Part shown: piece by piece, positions 35,439 to 45,239 of the stretch
How positions within the stretch are numbered: position 1 is the stretch's first letter
How the letters are laid out: each line of letters opens with the position of its first letter
Source: an uncultured Clostridia bacterium
GTDB taxonomy: Bacteria > Bacillota > Clostridia > Christensenellales > UBA1242
Assembly (NCBI GenBank): GCA_934747805.1
Contig: CAKVHC010000002.1
Location: 1-64,000 of the forward strand
Direction: 5' to 3'
Length of the DNA stretch: 64,000 nucleotides
The notes under the pieces: model-generated
What the model was told of the DNA's origin: nothing
What the model saw: the letters and a program-made list of their open reading frames with translations, nothing else
Database searches by the model: none
Program-made: the position numbers and the translations under genes

Positions 35439-38400
35439 ATGGCATTTAATGATGAAGGACTTATGAGAGAGTTGGCACGTATCAATAGAGCGGAGATTGA
35501 TCTTGACAACAAAAATGCTGTCAAAGCTTGGGTTGACAACACTTCGTACAAATATATGATAGACGCAAGTGATAATTCCTATGGTTTTGTTGAGAAAATC
35601 ATCGTTGCATTATTGCTTTTGGGCGACGAAACAGAAACTACAGTTGGCTTGACTGCAGAAGAACGTAACACTGTTATGCGTATTGCCAACGATGCATCAC
35701 TATTGAGAGATAAAACGTATCTGACTAAAGTCTTGACAATGTTTTACAAAAAGGCTGACGGCAGAGATTTGACAAAACAGAGTGACGAACTTAACTTGGA
35801 TTTTGTTAAGTCATATCTTCATAACTATGGATTTAACGATTTGGCAGTTGACACAATCATTTCTCGTGGCAGAATTAGTGATAAAGCAAGTCTTGTTAAC
35901 AATGCAGCTAAAGTAATTAGTGCAAACGTTGGAACCAAGACCATCATTAGCAAGGCTAGCGAAATATCTTCCGCAAAGAAAGATGTCATCAAACTAGCTG
36001 AGAAAGTTTACGAGAACAGCGGTGTTCCGGCAGCTCACAGCATTGATAGCATTCCGAACAGAATTTGGACTGGCAGCGATGTTACGACCGATAAAGACGG
36101 ACTAGCTACTTATGTAAAATCCGGTCAGCTGAAGAAAGCTGAAGAACGAATTGTGACTGACGATAAGAGTCATCCATTGACCGGCATTTTAAGAAGCTTT
36201 GTAACAGACAGCGACTCAGTTAAGGTTGAAACACCTGACCAGATCATAGACGACATTCAAGCATATTTGTCGATGAGTGATCGTTTGACTACGGTTAAAA
36301 CCGAATCAGAATGGAAAGATATTCGTAAGAACATTGAAGTTCATGCTCAATTGGAAATTGACGAGGACGGCAATGGTGTCATCAGCACTCCAATCAGTGG
36401 CAAAAAGTTAAAAACCAAAACCGCTGACGGAAAGAAGATTGTTAAAACCGTAGAACTAGGTACAGTTGGCATCGAACCAGGAGCAAGTTTCGTAGGTTAT
36501 GACTTATCTGATTCTAAGGTTAAAAAGGCTTACGACTTGATGCAACAAGGTTCGCTCAGCATCCACAACCCTGACGACAGACTCGCAATCGATTTGTTGA
36601 ACGCACACAAATTGTATTCTAGTGCAGTTGGTTTGCCAGTTAGCCCAAAAACTACTACAGCCAACATCTATGCCAACATGATTGATCAACCTGAGGGCAT
36701 CATTGCCGCAGACGGTTTGACCAGTGCAATGCGAGACTTTTTCAGTAAGATTATCAACAACTCTAACAGTCCATACAATCGTGTTGACATCAACAATGGT
36801 GTAGTAGATTACGACAGCGACCACACCTTTAGCACTAACGTCAATAAATTGTTTAAAAACAAGACCAAAAAGATAACTGGTACTAAATTGAAATTCAGTA
36901 CACGCTTTATCAGTTATGACGAAAATGGAGAATTAAATGGTGCTGGCATTTTGAAGAGTGACGATGCCATCAAATTCTCTGTAATTCAATCAATTGTGCT
37001 AGACTATGTCAGCGCTCTCGGAAAGAAAGTAAAGAATTCTAGTTTCAAGATTGTTGGCGCTGCAAAAGATAATGTCCGTGACCCTAACGAACGTGCTTTG
37101 ATTGCCAACCTAGCCACACAATATGTAATGTTAGGTTATTCATTTGGTGAAGGCTCCGCACATAGAACTAACGAAGATATCATCAGCACATATCTAATGG
37201 AAAACCAAGCTTCACTCATGGCAGGTCTTGCAAAATCTGGCAAGGATTATAAGTTGGTATTGCCACGTGCTTATAAACTAGCTTTGGAAATCGCAGAGAC
37301 AGTTACTGATTGCCTTGGCGTAGATAAGACTATGAAACGTGATGAAAGAACAGGCCAAATCGTTGAAAAGAGCGAACTCGTTGCCAACTTTGAACGTCAC
37401 GGCTTCACATTCCCAAGAATGAACTCTAACGATCAGCCTTTGTTTATGTCGAATGACCAAAAAGCAAGACTTTCTGGCGCCGACTTGAAGAAAGTTAATG
37501 ACGAAGAAAAGCGTTTGCGTGGATTGGATATCACATCACAAGATAGTTTGGGTGCACTTTTGGTAACCTGCATTGACACTCAACTCTCACCAAGAGAAAT
37601 CACCATCGAACCAAAGGATGAAGCTATTAAACAAGCCGACGAAAGAAAATTCGCTGGTGGATTTAGTGTTGCAAGCAGCGGTGACGCTCCTGTATTTATT
37701 GACATGGGCGTATTTACTAATAGTGATACTGCTGATACACCTAAAATTGACAAAGAAGATTTGGCTGCTACCAAAATCCCAGAAAAGACTGCCGACTATG
37801 AGAAGAATCCTACTGGCGAACCTTCTCCAAAGTCAACATTCGAATCTTTGTTTGATAAAATGCTTGGCGGCACCGGTACAGAAGAACCTGAAAAGAAAGC
37901 GGCTACTGAATCCGATCGAAGAGTTGGTCAACTTTGGGAAAGCACTGGAGACGCTCCATTCCCTGTACGTGTCTTTAGAGATGGAAGACCTCTAGAGACC
38001 AAACCTCTAGAAGCAACCAAAACTCCAGAAGAAACCAAAGCTTCAGGAACAATCTATTTGCCAGGCAAAGTGGAAAGCATGGAAGGTGCGAATGTCCCAG
38101 CAATCAAAAAGTCCGCTAGCGAAAATCTTCCTGCAGGAATAATTGAGGTTTCGTTTAGTGGTGTTGAAGAAATTTCTCCTGCTTCTCATGATAGTAAGAA
38201 AAAAGTGAAGAAAATAGCAACGCAAGTATTATGCTCGTTGAACCTTGCTACTGGAGATTTGACTTACACTTTCAAATACAATGAAATTGGTGATGATGTT
38301 GTTGTTGAAGAGAAATGGACTACAAAATTGACTAAAGATCAGCTAGATGACATTAACAATGCCATAAGTAAGAAAAAGAAAATAAGTGTTTTGGCCGAGT

Positions 38401-38495
38401 ACGCTAGAAAGATTGGAAAAAACCGCTTTAAAGATTTTATGATGAGAAGTCTACACAATAGTGACGTTTCAATTGAAAATAACATCTCAAAATAG
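35439..38495 (+). CDS. Large cytosolic protein of unknown function
   Basis: 1018 residues from ATG 35439, which has GGAGG five bases upstream. A GTG four codons earlier would lie on that ribosome site. There is no signal peptide or TM segment. Residues 1-200 are mainly helical (KAWVDNTSYKYMIDASDNSYG, KVISANVGTKTIISKASEI). A mixed middle follows to about 730, then a low-complexity Pro/Thr/Lys/Glu linker (about 770-895, with ETKPLEATKTPEETKAS). A compact C-terminal domain (about 900-1018) completes the protein. No enzyme motif is recognised. The 80-residue gene at 38505 follows after 9 bases, so the two form an operon. The long flexible linker suggests scaffolding; that is inference. Confidence 0.75.
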   Translation: MAFNDEGLMRELARINRAEIDLDNKNAVKAWVDNTSYKYMIDASDNSYGFVEKIIVALLLLGDETETTVGLTAEERNTVMRIANDASLLRDKTYLTKVLTMFYKKADGRDLTKQSDELNLDFVKSYLHNYGFNDLAVDTIISRGRISDKASLVNNAAKVISANVGTKTIISKASEISSAKKDVIKLAEKVYENSGVPAAHSIDSIPNRIWTGSDVTTDKDGLATYVKSGQLKKAEERIVTDDKSHPLTGILRSFVTDSDSVKVETPDQIIDDIQAYLSMSDRLTTVKTESEWKDIRKNIEVHAQLEIDEDGNGVISTPISGKKLKTKTADGKKIVKTVELGTVGIEPGASFVGYDLSDSKVKKAYDLMQQGSLSIHNPDDRLAIDLLNAHKLYSSAVGLPVSPKTTTANIYANMIDQPEGIIAADGLTSAMRDFFSKIINNSNSPYNRVDINNGVVDYDSDHTFSTNVNKLFKNKTKKITGTKLKFSTRFISYDENGELNGAGILKSDDAIKFSVIQSIVLDYVSALGKKVKNSSFKIVGAAKDNVRDPNERALIANLATQYVMLGYSFGEGSAHRTNEDIISTYLMENQASLMAGLAKSGKDYKLVLPRAYKLALEIAETVTDCLGVDKTMKRDERTGQIVEKSELVANFERHGFTFPRMNSNDQPLFMSNDQKARLSGADLKKVNDEEKRLRGLDITSQDSLGALLVTCIDTQLSPREITIEPKDEAIKQADERKFAGGFSVASSGDAPVFIDMGVFTNSDTADTPKIDKEDLAATKIPEKTADYEKNPTGEPSPKSTFESLFDKMLGGTGTEEPEKKAATESDRRVGQLWESTGDAPFPVRVFRDGRPLETKPLEATKTPEETKASGTIYLPGKVESMEGANVPAIKKSASENLPAGIIEVSFSGVEEISPASHDSKKKVKKIATQVLCSLNLATGDLTYTFKYNEIGDDVVVEEKWTTKLTKDQLDDINNAISKKKKISVLAEYARKIGKNRFKDFMMRSLHNSDVSIENNISK

Positions 38496-38504
38496 GGGGA
38501 GAGT

Positions 38505-38747
38505 ATGGTATTAACGCAAAAGGAATTTGACGAAAAGTGCATTGACCTTATGGAAAAAATCGTTCGTCTCAAAATCTGCACAATCAAAGAACGTGCTTTG
38601 AGCGTGGCAGAAGAGATGATGGTGAAAGCCAAGGCTGAAAAGTGCGACGACGAAACCAAGAAAGTTTTTGAAAAGGTTATTGAAGAATTCACCAACGTTT
38701 CAGCTGAAGATTATGCGACACTTCGTAAACAAATTTTGAATAAATAA
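38505..38747 (+). CDS. Small helical protein of unknown function
   Basis: 80 residues, highly charged and almost certainly all helical (coiled-coil heptads around FDEKCIDLMEKIVRLKICTIKE). GGGGAGAG lies upstream of the ATG. Cotranscribed with the 1018-aa gene and ended by a terminator at 38754. It may be a binding partner of its neighbour; no family was recognised. Confidence 0.7.
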   Translation: MVLTQKEFDEKCIDLMEKIVRLKICTIKERALSVAEEMMVKAKAEKCDDETKKVFEKVIEEFTNVSAEDYATLRKQILNK

Positions 38748-38753
38748 TAATAG

Positions 38754-38790
38754 AAAAGTAGGAATATATCTAATATTTCTACTTTTTTTG
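38754..38790 (+). terminator. Intrinsic terminator
   Basis: AAAAGTAG-G-AATAT, loop, ATATT-T-CTACTTTTTTT with one mismatch. The gap to 38948 is AT-rich without a gene. Confidence 0.75.
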
Positions 38791-38970
38791 TTGTGAAATC
38801 GATAAAAATTTAAGGGGTCGTGCAGATTTATCAAAAAACAAATAACTTTATTAGCACTGCAAAAAGTCTTTGCGTTTACTTATACATAAAAATTTTGTAA
38901 TTTTTGTCAACAAATAAAAAATTGCTTTCCAAACTTTTTTTGCTATGATATAATACACACAGAGGCAATT

Positions 38971-39420
38971 ATGGGATTTTTTAGAAAACTTTTGCGTGGG
39001 TTGGGAATCGAGACGGAAAATGACAAGAAAAAACAACCCGAACAACCCACCGATAAATATGCCAACTTTAATATGCACCAGCGTGAAGGCGAGCAAATTG
39101 GAACGTATGCAGAAGATATGGTGAACGGCTTCAATTTCGGTCAATCAATGCCTAACATGATTGTACAGAAGCCAACTAGCCACCGTGACGTTCAACGTAT
39201 TGCAGATTTTTTGCGTCAAGGTCAAGCGGAGATTATTGATTTGTCTGGCTTGCAGTCGCAAGATTGCGGACGCATTTTGGACTTTTTGAGCGGTGCAATC
39301 TACGCACTCAACGGCAGCATTTTGCGAATTAACGATAACCAGTTCGTTCTTATGCCAGCCGGTGCAAAGATTCTTGTGCCACAGGAAGAAAGCACTGCCG
39401 TAACCACGACCAATAAATAA
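38971..39420 (+). CDS. sepF: Cell division protein SepF
   Basis: 149 residues. The N-terminal membrane-binding amphipathic helix MGFFRKLLRGLGIE is followed by a flexible linker and the globular SepF domain (about 65-140), with HRDVQRIADFLRQGQAEIIDLSGL and RILDFLSGAIYALNGSI. SepF anchors and aligns FtsZ filaments in Gram-positive bacteria, so it is a strong taxonomic marker. A TATAAT box lies at 38949-38954 and AGAGG precedes the ATG. First gene of sepF-lspA-rluD. Confidence 0.93.
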   Translation: MGFFRKLLRGLGIETENDKKKQPEQPTDKYANFNMHQREGEQIGTYAEDMVNGFNFGQSMPNMIVQKPTSHRDVQRIADFLRQGQAEIIDLSGLQSQDCGRILDFLSGAIYALNGSILRINDNQFVLMPAGAKILVPQEESTAVTTTNK

Positions 39421-39422
39421 TT

Positions 39423-39962
39423 ATGAAGAAAAAATATATTACTATTTCAATTATTTTTATATTACTTTTAGCAGTTGACTTGATTACCAAGTCAACTTTT
39501 GTCGGTGCAGACTATGTGGTCATTCCGCATATTTTCAATTTCCACTACACTCAGAATACGGGCGCAGGCTTCAGCATTTTGGCGGACAAAACTTGGCTGC
39601 TGATTCTACTCAGCGTGGCAATGATAATAGGCATTGTTTTGTATGATATTTTCGCCAAACGAAAACACATGTTATACAATGTTTCGTTTGCCCTGATTTT
39701 GACAGGGGCAATCGGCAACCTCATTGACCGAGTGTCTTTGGGCTATGTGCGTGACTTTATTCAATTTGCCTTTTGGCAAGAGTTTCCAATCTTCAACGTG
39801 GCTGACATTTGCCTAACTATTGGCGTAATTCTTTTCGTCATATTTGTGCTATTTTTGGATAAAGACCCGTCAAAAGACATTTTATTGCAGCAATCCAAAA
39901 CGAAAAATAAAACAACGAACAACGAAGATAAAATCATAAAAAAGGATGAAGACGATGAGTGA
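39423..39962 (+). CDS. lspA: Lipoprotein signal peptidase (signal peptidase II)
   Basis: Membrane aspartyl protease that cleaves prolipoproteins before the lipidated Cys. 179 residues with four TM segments. Catalytic motifs are present: GAIGNLIDRV then YVRDFIQF, and FNVADICLTIG, the two Asp residues being in NLIDR and NVAD. An early FNFHYTQNTGAGFSIL is also conserved. The C-terminal tail is unusually long and charged (KTKNKTTNNEDKIIKKDEDDE). It begins 2 bases after sepF and overlaps rluD by 8 bases. Its substrates would include the lipoproteins encoded in this window. Confidence 0.94.
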   Translation: MKKKYITISIIFILLLAVDLITKSTFVGADYVVIPHIFNFHYTQNTGAGFSILADKTWLLILLSVAMIIGIVLYDIFAKRKHMLYNVSFALILTGAIGNLIDRVSLGYVRDFIQFAFWQEFPIFNVADICLTIGVILFVIFVLFLDKDPSKDILLQQSKTKNKTTNNEDKIIKKDEDDE

Positions 39963-40863
39963 GAATTTTGTTTATCTTGGGGACGGCGAAAGGCTAGACA
40001 CATTCCTATCTAAAAACATTCCCCAGTTCACTCGTTCGTACATCAAAAAGCTGATTGATGAAGGCAAAATCTTGGTCGAAGGCAAAAAAGTAAAAGCAGG
40101 CTACGAACTCAAAAATGGCACTGACATTTCGGTTGACTATGTCGCACCGAGCGAGCCGTCAGCCAAACCTGAAAATATCGACATTGACATAGTGTACGAA
40201 GACGACGATTTGGCCGTGATAAACAAGCCATATGGAATGGTGGTTCACCCTTGCACCACCACGCCTGAGCACACGCTCGTAAACGCTTTGCTCTACAAAA
40301 TGAAGAACCTGAGTGGTGTGAACGGAGTGCTTCGTCCGGGCATTGTTCATCGCCTAGACAAAGACACCAGCGGACTGCTTTGCGTGGCGAAGAATGACAA
40401 ATCTCACCGCTTTTTGAGTGCACAGCTGGCTGACAAGACTATGTATCGTGAGTATTATGCCATATGCAACGGTGTGATTAAGCAGAATGAAATGGAAATC
40501 GTTGGCAACATTGCTCGCTCAAAACGTGACCGCAAGAAAATGGACGTTGTGCCAGAAGGCGAAGGTAGATATGCGGAAACACATTTGACTGTGTTGAAAC
40601 GCTTTTTGCGACACACGCTCATAAAACTACAACTCAAAACGGGTCGCACGCACCAAATACGTGTCCACACCGAACACATTGGGCACTCGCTTATGGGCGA
40701 CAAGATTTATGGCATCAAAAGTGATAAAACGGACAAACTCATGCTGGTGAGCAAGAAACTATCGTTCATTCATCCAACCACACGTGAACGAGTGACATTT
40801 GAGATTGACCTGCCAGATTATTTCACCAATATGGTGGAAAAGTTGGAACGAGAGTGCAAATAA
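39955..40863 (+). CDS. rluD: RluA/RluD-family 23S rRNA pseudouridine synthase
   Basis: 302 residues from ATG 39955; an earlier ATG at 39946 lies too close to the ribosome site AAAAAGG. An N-terminal S4 domain (ERLDTFLSKNIPQFTRSYIKKL) is followed by the catalytic domain, with the signature GIVHRLDKDTSGLL carrying the catalytic Asp. LKTGRTHQIRVH and HSLMGDKIYG are also conserved. It adjoins lspA as in many Bacillota. Family is certain; RluD-type site specificity is likely but not proven. Confidence 0.88.
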   Translation: MSENFVYLGDGERLDTFLSKNIPQFTRSYIKKLIDEGKILVEGKKVKAGYELKNGTDISVDYVAPSEPSAKPENIDIDIVYEDDDLAVINKPYGMVVHPCTTTPEHTLVNALLYKMKNLSGVNGVLRPGIVHRLDKDTSGLLCVAKNDKSHRFLSAQLADKTMYREYYAICNGVIKQNEMEIVGNIARSKRDRKKMDVVPEGEGRYAETHLTVLKRFLRHTLIKLQLKTGRTHQIRVHTEHIGHSLMGDKIYGIKSDKTDKLMLVSKKLSFIHPTTRERVTFEIDLPDYFTNMVEKLERECK

Positions 40864-40877
40864 TGTTTGATATATTA

Positions 40878-40906
40878 TTGACAGTCGCACTTTAAAAAAG
40901 TATAAT
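40878..40906 (+). promoter_or_regulatory. Consensus promoter of the 40928 gene
   Basis: TTGACA 40878-40883, a 17-bp spacer and TATAAT 40901-40906. Confidence 0.82.
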
Positions 40907-40927
40907 AAGGACATTATTGGAGGAGTT

Positions 40928-41191
40928 ATGTCAGATTTTAATTGGAAAAAAGTTGTAAATCTACTAGCATATATTGCGCTCATTGCGGTGGCGGTTGCCT
41001 TGATTTTCGTCAAGATATTCCAAGGTGGATCAGTTGCCAACGCTCTCACAATCGTTGCCAACGCCATTGCTTACTTGGTTACAGCCATTTTCGCCTTTGT
41101 CTATGCTCGCAGCAAGCGTAATCCTTGGGTTATGATTTGTTATGTAGTAGCAGTCATTTTGGTTATCGTCTTTATGATTTTAGGCGCTTAA
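40928..41191 (+). CDS. Small three-TM membrane protein
   Basis: 87 residues that are nearly all membrane: helices at about 8-30, 36-58 and 64-86, joined by short turns. GGAGGAG precedes the ATG. Own strong promoter and terminator imply a substantial expression level. No family recognised. Confidence 0.75.
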   Translation: MSDFNWKKVVNLLAYIALIAVAVALIFVKIFQGGSVANALTIVANAIAYLVTAIFAFVYARSKRNPWVMICYVVAVILVIVFMILGA

Positions 41192-41193
41192 TG

Positions 41194-41217
41194 AAAAGAG
41201 CTTCGGCTCTTTTTTTG
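41194..41217 (+). terminator. Intrinsic terminator
   Basis: AAAAGAGC-TTCG-GCTCTTTTTTT, an ideal tetraloop hairpin. Confidence 0.92.
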
Positions 41218-41387
41218 TTGGCTTTTAGCAGTAAATGTAACTAAACAAATGCAAATATGTTAAGATAAAGTCAATGCAATGTGTTGCCAAATTTAAATTA
41301 ATGTGCTATAATCATTTGCATTTTAATAGGGAAGTGTGTGCTTGGCACAGTTTGAAAGGCACTACACTCACTAAATAAGGAGAAAAT

Positions 41388-42674
41388 ATGAAATACAAGA
41401 TTGACAGAGAAACTAAAGGTTTAGTTAAAGTGAAAATCACCATTAAGGGTGACGAATTTAATAAATATGTTGATGAAGCATACGAGCAGAACAAAGGCCG
41501 TTATTCCGTTCAAGGCTTCCGCAAAGGTAAAGCACCACGCAGTGTAATCGAGGCTCAATATGGTGCCAACACTTTCACTCAAATTGCACTCGACAACGCT
41601 TTTGACGCTAGCTACCATGAAATTATGGAGAAAGAGAAGAACATTGACCCAATCGACAGCCCAAAGGTTGTAATGGACAAATACACTGAAAAAGAAATTG
41701 TAATCTCAATGGAAATTCCAGTTTTGCCAGAATTTGAACTTGGTCAATACAAAGGTTTGACATTCAAACGCCCAGAGAACGTTGTTAGCGAAGAACACAT
41801 TCAAGAACACATTGACCACAACTTGTTGCGTGGCAGCAAGCTTGTTGACAGCGAGAACCCAGTGGCCATGGATGACGTGGTCAACCTCAACTTTGAAGGT
41901 TTCGTTGACGGCAAGGCATTTGATGGCGGTAAGGCTGAGAACTATCAGTTGAAGATTGGTAGTCACACTTTCATCGACACATTCGAAGACCAACTTATCG
42001 GTCTAAAGAAGGGTGACACCAAAGACGTTGTAGTTCGTTTCCCTAAAGAATATCACGAGAAGAGTTTGGCGGACAAGGAAGCCACTTTCAAAGTGCTTAT
42101 CAACAACGTTCGCACTCGCATTATGCCAAAATTCGACGAAGAATTCGTTAAAAACACTAGCGAATTTGACACTATCGAAGCATATAAAGAAAATATCAAG
42201 TCTATAATAACTAAGGAACAAGAAGCCAAGATTGAACGTGACCTTGAAAACCAAATTGTTGACGCTATTGTAAAAAATACTAATTTGGAAATTCCTACAG
42301 AACTCGTTGACCGTGAACAAGAGAGAATGATTTTGGGACTTCAAGACCAGCTTGCTCAACAAGGCTTGCGTCTAGAAGACTATCTTGCATACATCGGCAA
42401 ATCTATGGACGACTACAAGGCAGAACAAAGACAATATGCCGAAAAGAATGTTAAGACTAGATTTATTTTGGAAAGAATTATATCTACCGAAAATATCACT
42501 GTCACTAACGAAGAGTTTAACGCTCGCCTTGAAGAATTTGCAAAAATGCAGAACGTCAGCCTAGACGAACTCAAGAAGCAAATGGGCGAACACAACATGT
42601 CTCACATTTTGAACAACATGCTCATGGACAAGCTTTTCGCATTCTTAAAAGAGAATAATACAATCACTAAATAA
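41388..42674 (+). CDS. tig: Trigger factor (ribosome-associated chaperone and peptidyl-prolyl isomerase)
   Basis: 428 residues. The N-terminal ribosome-binding domain carries [16 protein letters not shown], the family signature. The FKBP-type PPIase domain spans about 150-240 ([20 protein letters not shown]), and the C-terminal chaperone arms follow. AAGGAGAAAAT precedes the ATG. Operon order tig-clpP-clpX is the classical proteostasis cluster. Confidence 0.95.
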   Translation: MKYKIDRETKGLVKVKITIKGDEFNKYVDEAYEQNKGRYSVQGFRKGKAPRSVIEAQYGANTFTQIALDNAFDASYHEIMEKEKNIDPIDSPKVVMDKYTEKEIVISMEIPVLPEFELGQYKGLTFKRPENVVSEEHIQEHIDHNLLRGSKLVDSENPVAMDDVVNLNFEGFVDGKAFDGGKAENYQLKIGSHTFIDTFEDQLIGLKKGDTKDVVVRFPKEYHEKSLADKEATFKVLINNVRTRIMPKFDEEFVKNTSEFDTIEAYKENIKSIITKEQEAKIERDLENQIVDAIVKNTNLEIPTELVDREQERMILGLQDQLAQQGLRLEDYLAYIGKSMDDYKAEQRQYAEKNVKTRFILERIISTENITVTNEEFNARLEEFAKMQNVSLDELKKQMGEHNMSHILNNMLMDKLFAFLKENNTITK

Positions 42675-42688
42675 TGGGAGAGAAAAAT

Positions 42689-43270
42689 ATGCTAATTCCT
42701 ATGGTCGTTGACCAAGTAGGCAATAACGAACGCAGTTACGACATTTACAGCCGTTTGCTCGAAGACAGAATCATCTTTTTGACAGGCGAAATTAATGACC
42801 AAGTGGCCAACACTGTCGTGGCTCAGCTCATCTATTTGGAAGGTAAAAATCCAGATAAAGACATTTATATGTACATCAATAGTCCAGGTGGCAGTGTCAG
42901 TGCAGGCTTTGCCATCTATGACACCATGAACTACATCAAATGCGATGTCAGCACCATTTGCATAGGTCTCGCAGCCTCAATGGGAGCATTCTTGCTCAGC
43001 AGTGGCGCACGTGGCAAGCGTGTGGCCCTGCCAAACAGCAAGATTATGATTCACCAGCCACTCGGCGGAGCACAAGGTCAGGCTAGCGACATCGAGATTC
43101 AAGCACGAGAAATGCAAAAGACAAAACAAAAACTCAACGAGATTTTGGCTCGCAACACGGGTAAGTCTATTGAAGAAATCGCTCGTGACACCGACCGAGA
43201 TAATTATATGTCTGCCGAAGAGGCACAAAACTACGGTTTGGTGGACAAAATTTACGAACACAGAGTTTAA
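42689..43270 (+). CDS. clpP: ATP-dependent Clp protease proteolytic subunit
   Basis: Serine protease of the ClpP tetradecamer. 193 residues from ATG 42689, chosen because homologues begin MLIPMVV and GGGAGAG lies upstream. A possible ATG at 42674 overlaps the tig stop. The catalytic Ser is in [17 protein letters not shown], His in [12 protein letters not shown], and Asp in [34 protein letters not shown] is the conserved N-terminal gate region. Confidence 0.95.
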   Translation: MLIPMVVDQVGNNERSYDIYSRLLEDRIIFLTGEINDQVANTVVAQLIYLEGKNPDKDIYMYINSPGGSVSAGFAIYDTMNYIKCDVSTICIGLAASMGAFLLSSGARGKRVALPNSKIMIHQPLGGAQGQASDIEIQAREMQKTKQKLNEILARNTGKSIEEIARDTDRDNYMSAEEAQNYGLVDKIYEHRV

Positions 43271-43285
43271 TTCTAGGAGAATATT

Positions 43286-44524
43286 TTGAAAGATTTAGAC
43301 ACCGTTTGCTCTTTCTGCGGACGCACCATGGCCAGCGCCAGCGACATGGTGGCCAGTCCTGATGGCAACTGCTTTATTTGTAAAGATTGCATAGATATTT
43401 GCAAAGATTTGGTTGCTAAGAACAAAGCAAAAGACAAAAATTCAACACTTATTGACCTGCCAACTCCAAGCGAAATCAAGGCAAAATTGGACGAGTTTAT
43501 CATCGACCAAGACGAAGCCAAGAAGGTTTTGAGTGTGGCGGTCTACAATCACTACAAGCGCATCAACAGCAATCTACAAAAGCAGGACAAGGACGATGAC
43601 GTCGTGCTCGAAAAGAGCAACGTATTGCTCATTGGACCTACTGGCACAGGCAAGACTTTGCTCGCTCGCACTTTGGCACGCACACTGAAAGTGCCTTTTG
43701 CCGTTGCTGACGCCACCACAATCACCGAGGCGGGTTATGTGGGCGACGATGTGGAGAATGTGCTATTGAAACTCATTCAAAACGCCGACTACGACGTGAA
43801 GAAAGCCGAACGTGGAATTGTGTATATCGACGAAATTGACAAGATTGCTCGCAAAGGTGAGAACAAGTCCATTACACGTGACGTGTCGGGCGAGGGCGTT
43901 CAACAAGCATTGCTCAAAATTTTGGAAGGCACTATTGCCAGCGTTCCACCACAGGGCGGACGTAAGCACCCACAACAAGAGAACATTCAAATCGACACCA
44001 CCAACATTTTGTTTATCTGTGGCGGTGCATTCGTGGGGCTAGATAAAGTCATCGCAATGCGCAATGGCAGTTCGGCACTCGGCTTTGGCGCCGACGTGAA
44101 GAATAAGGACGATATGGAAAAGAATATCAATGTCAAAGATGTTCAGCCAACCGACTTGCACAAGTTTGGCATGATTCCAGAATTTGTAGGCCGTTTGCCA
44201 GTCGTGGTTTGCTTGCAAAGTTTGACTCAACAAGCACTCGAACGCATTTTGACCGAGCCAAAGAACTCAATCGTTCGCCAATACAAGAAACTCTTTTCAA
44301 TGGACGGCGTGGAACTCGAAATCACGCCAGAAGCCGTGCAAGCCGTTGCCAAAAAGGCAATCGAATTGAAGACGGGCGCACGTGGACTGAGAGCCATTTT
44401 GGAAGAGAAAATGCTCGGCGTAATGTATGACTATCCAACAGACAAAACGATTAAGAAAATTGTAATCGACAAGGACTTTATCGATTGCAAATCTGACCCA
44501 ACTGTCATCAAACAAGCAAGTTAA
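43286..44524 (+). CDS. clpX: ATP-dependent Clp protease ATP-binding subunit ClpX
   Basis: AAA+ unfoldase feeding ClpP. 412 residues, with an unusual TTG start at 43286 supported by AGGAG eight bases upstream; no ATG lies nearby in frame. The N-terminal zinc finger is Cys8, Cys11, Cys32, Cys35. Walker A is [15 protein letters not shown], Walker B is [13 protein letters not shown], and a sensor segment [14 protein letters not shown] follows. [11 protein letters not shown] and [10 protein letters not shown] are further ClpX hallmarks. Confidence 0.95.
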   Translation: MKDLDTVCSFCGRTMASASDMVASPDGNCFICKDCIDICKDLVAKNKAKDKNSTLIDLPTPSEIKAKLDEFIIDQDEAKKVLSVAVYNHYKRINSNLQKQDKDDDVVLEKSNVLLIGPTGTGKTLLARTLARTLKVPFAVADATTITEAGYVGDDVENVLLKLIQNADYDVKKAERGIVYIDEIDKIARKGENKSITRDVSGEGVQQALLKILEGTIASVPPQGGRKHPQQENIQIDTTNILFICGGAFVGLDKVIAMRNGSSALGFGADVKNKDDMEKNINVKDVQPTDLHKFGMIPEFVGRLPVVVCLQSLTQQALERILTEPKNSIVRQYKKLFSMDGVELEITPEAVQAVAKKAIELKTGARGLRAILEEKMLGVMYDYPTDKTIKKIVIDKDFIDCKSDPTVIKQAS

Positions 44525-44552
44525 AAAAGTGCGTCAAATCGACGCATTTTTT
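44523..44552 (+). terminator. Terminator of the tig-clpP-clpX operon
   Basis: AAAAAAGTGCGTC, short loop, GACGCATTTTTT. Confidence 0.85.
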
Positions 44553-44646
44553 CTTGTCAAAATTAGACATAAAAAATGTTAAAAACCTATTTACAAACGT
44601 ATTTCTTTGTGCTATAATACGGCTATACAAAAGGAGATTTCCAATA

Positions 44647-44871
44647 ATGGCAACAGTTATATTTAATGGTAAAAAGCTTCCCGTTATAGACTTTAGTGAG
44701 ATTGGGGCACATCAAGAATGCGCTTTTGAGTTTAAAGGTAAAATATTTTATCGCAACGGCAACGCAGTTACACCAATTACTGACAAACACTGCACGCTTA
44801 TTGAGACCAAAAAACGCATTGCAGCCATTAAAGAGAGACAAAACGAGAACGCCAAAGCAATGTCACGTTAA
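44647..44871 (+). CDS. Small protein of unknown function
   Basis: 74 residues from ATG 44647, with AAGGAG upstream and a promoter (TTACAA, 16 bp, TATAAT) ending about 30 bp before it. A short beta-rich part (MATVIFNGKKLPVIDF, then EFKGKIFYRNG) is followed by a charged C-terminal helix. No recognised family. Flanked by terminators on both sides, so it is an independent unit. Confidence 0.68.
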   Translation: MATVIFNGKKLPVIDFSEIGAHQECAFEFKGKIFYRNGNAVTPITDKHCTLIETKKRIAAIKERQNENAKAMSR

Positions 44872-44878
44872 TTAATTT

Positions 44879-44907
44879 TAAAAGAGTCTTTTTGGACTCT
44901 TTTTTTG
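44879..44907 (+). terminator. Intrinsic terminator
   Basis: AAAAGAGTC, loop, GACTCTTTTTTT. Confidence 0.85.
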
Positions 44908-44968
44908 TGCTCAAAATATTTTACAAATAATTTTCAATGTGTTAATATATAATTATATTGAGGTTATT

Positions 44969-45229
44969 ATGAGTGAATATGTTTATCCAGCAATAATATA
45001 TCCAGACAGCGAAGGTCGTGGCTTTACTATCAGCGTGCCGGACGTCAACATAGTGACAGAGGGCGAAACTGTGGAAGAGGCTTTTTTGCGTGCCAAAGAT
45101 TTTTTGGCTAGCTATATCGAGGTTTGCAACGAACTAGACAGCGACATCGAAGGCTCAACCACTTTTGCTGAAACGGCTAAGAAGAACCCTAAACGTATCA
45201 TTTTATTGGTTGATGCAGACAACGAATAA
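44969..45229 (+). CDS. HicB-family antitoxin-like protein
   Basis: 86 residues. It contains the HicB partial RNase H-like fold: YPAIIYPDSEGRGFTISVPDV followed by VTEGETVEEAFLRAKDFLASYI. The ATG at 44969 has GAGG upstream. There is no C-terminal DNA-binding extension. HicB usually pairs with the small RNA-cleaving HicA, but no HicA-like frame adjoins it. Instead a 173-residue gene of unknown family begins 10 bases downstream. Confidence 0.82.
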   Translation: MSEYVYPAIIYPDSEGRGFTISVPDVNIVTEGETVEEAFLRAKDFLASYIEVCNELDSDIEGSTTFAETAKKNPKRIILLVDADNE

Positions 45230-45239
45230 GAGGTGAGCG

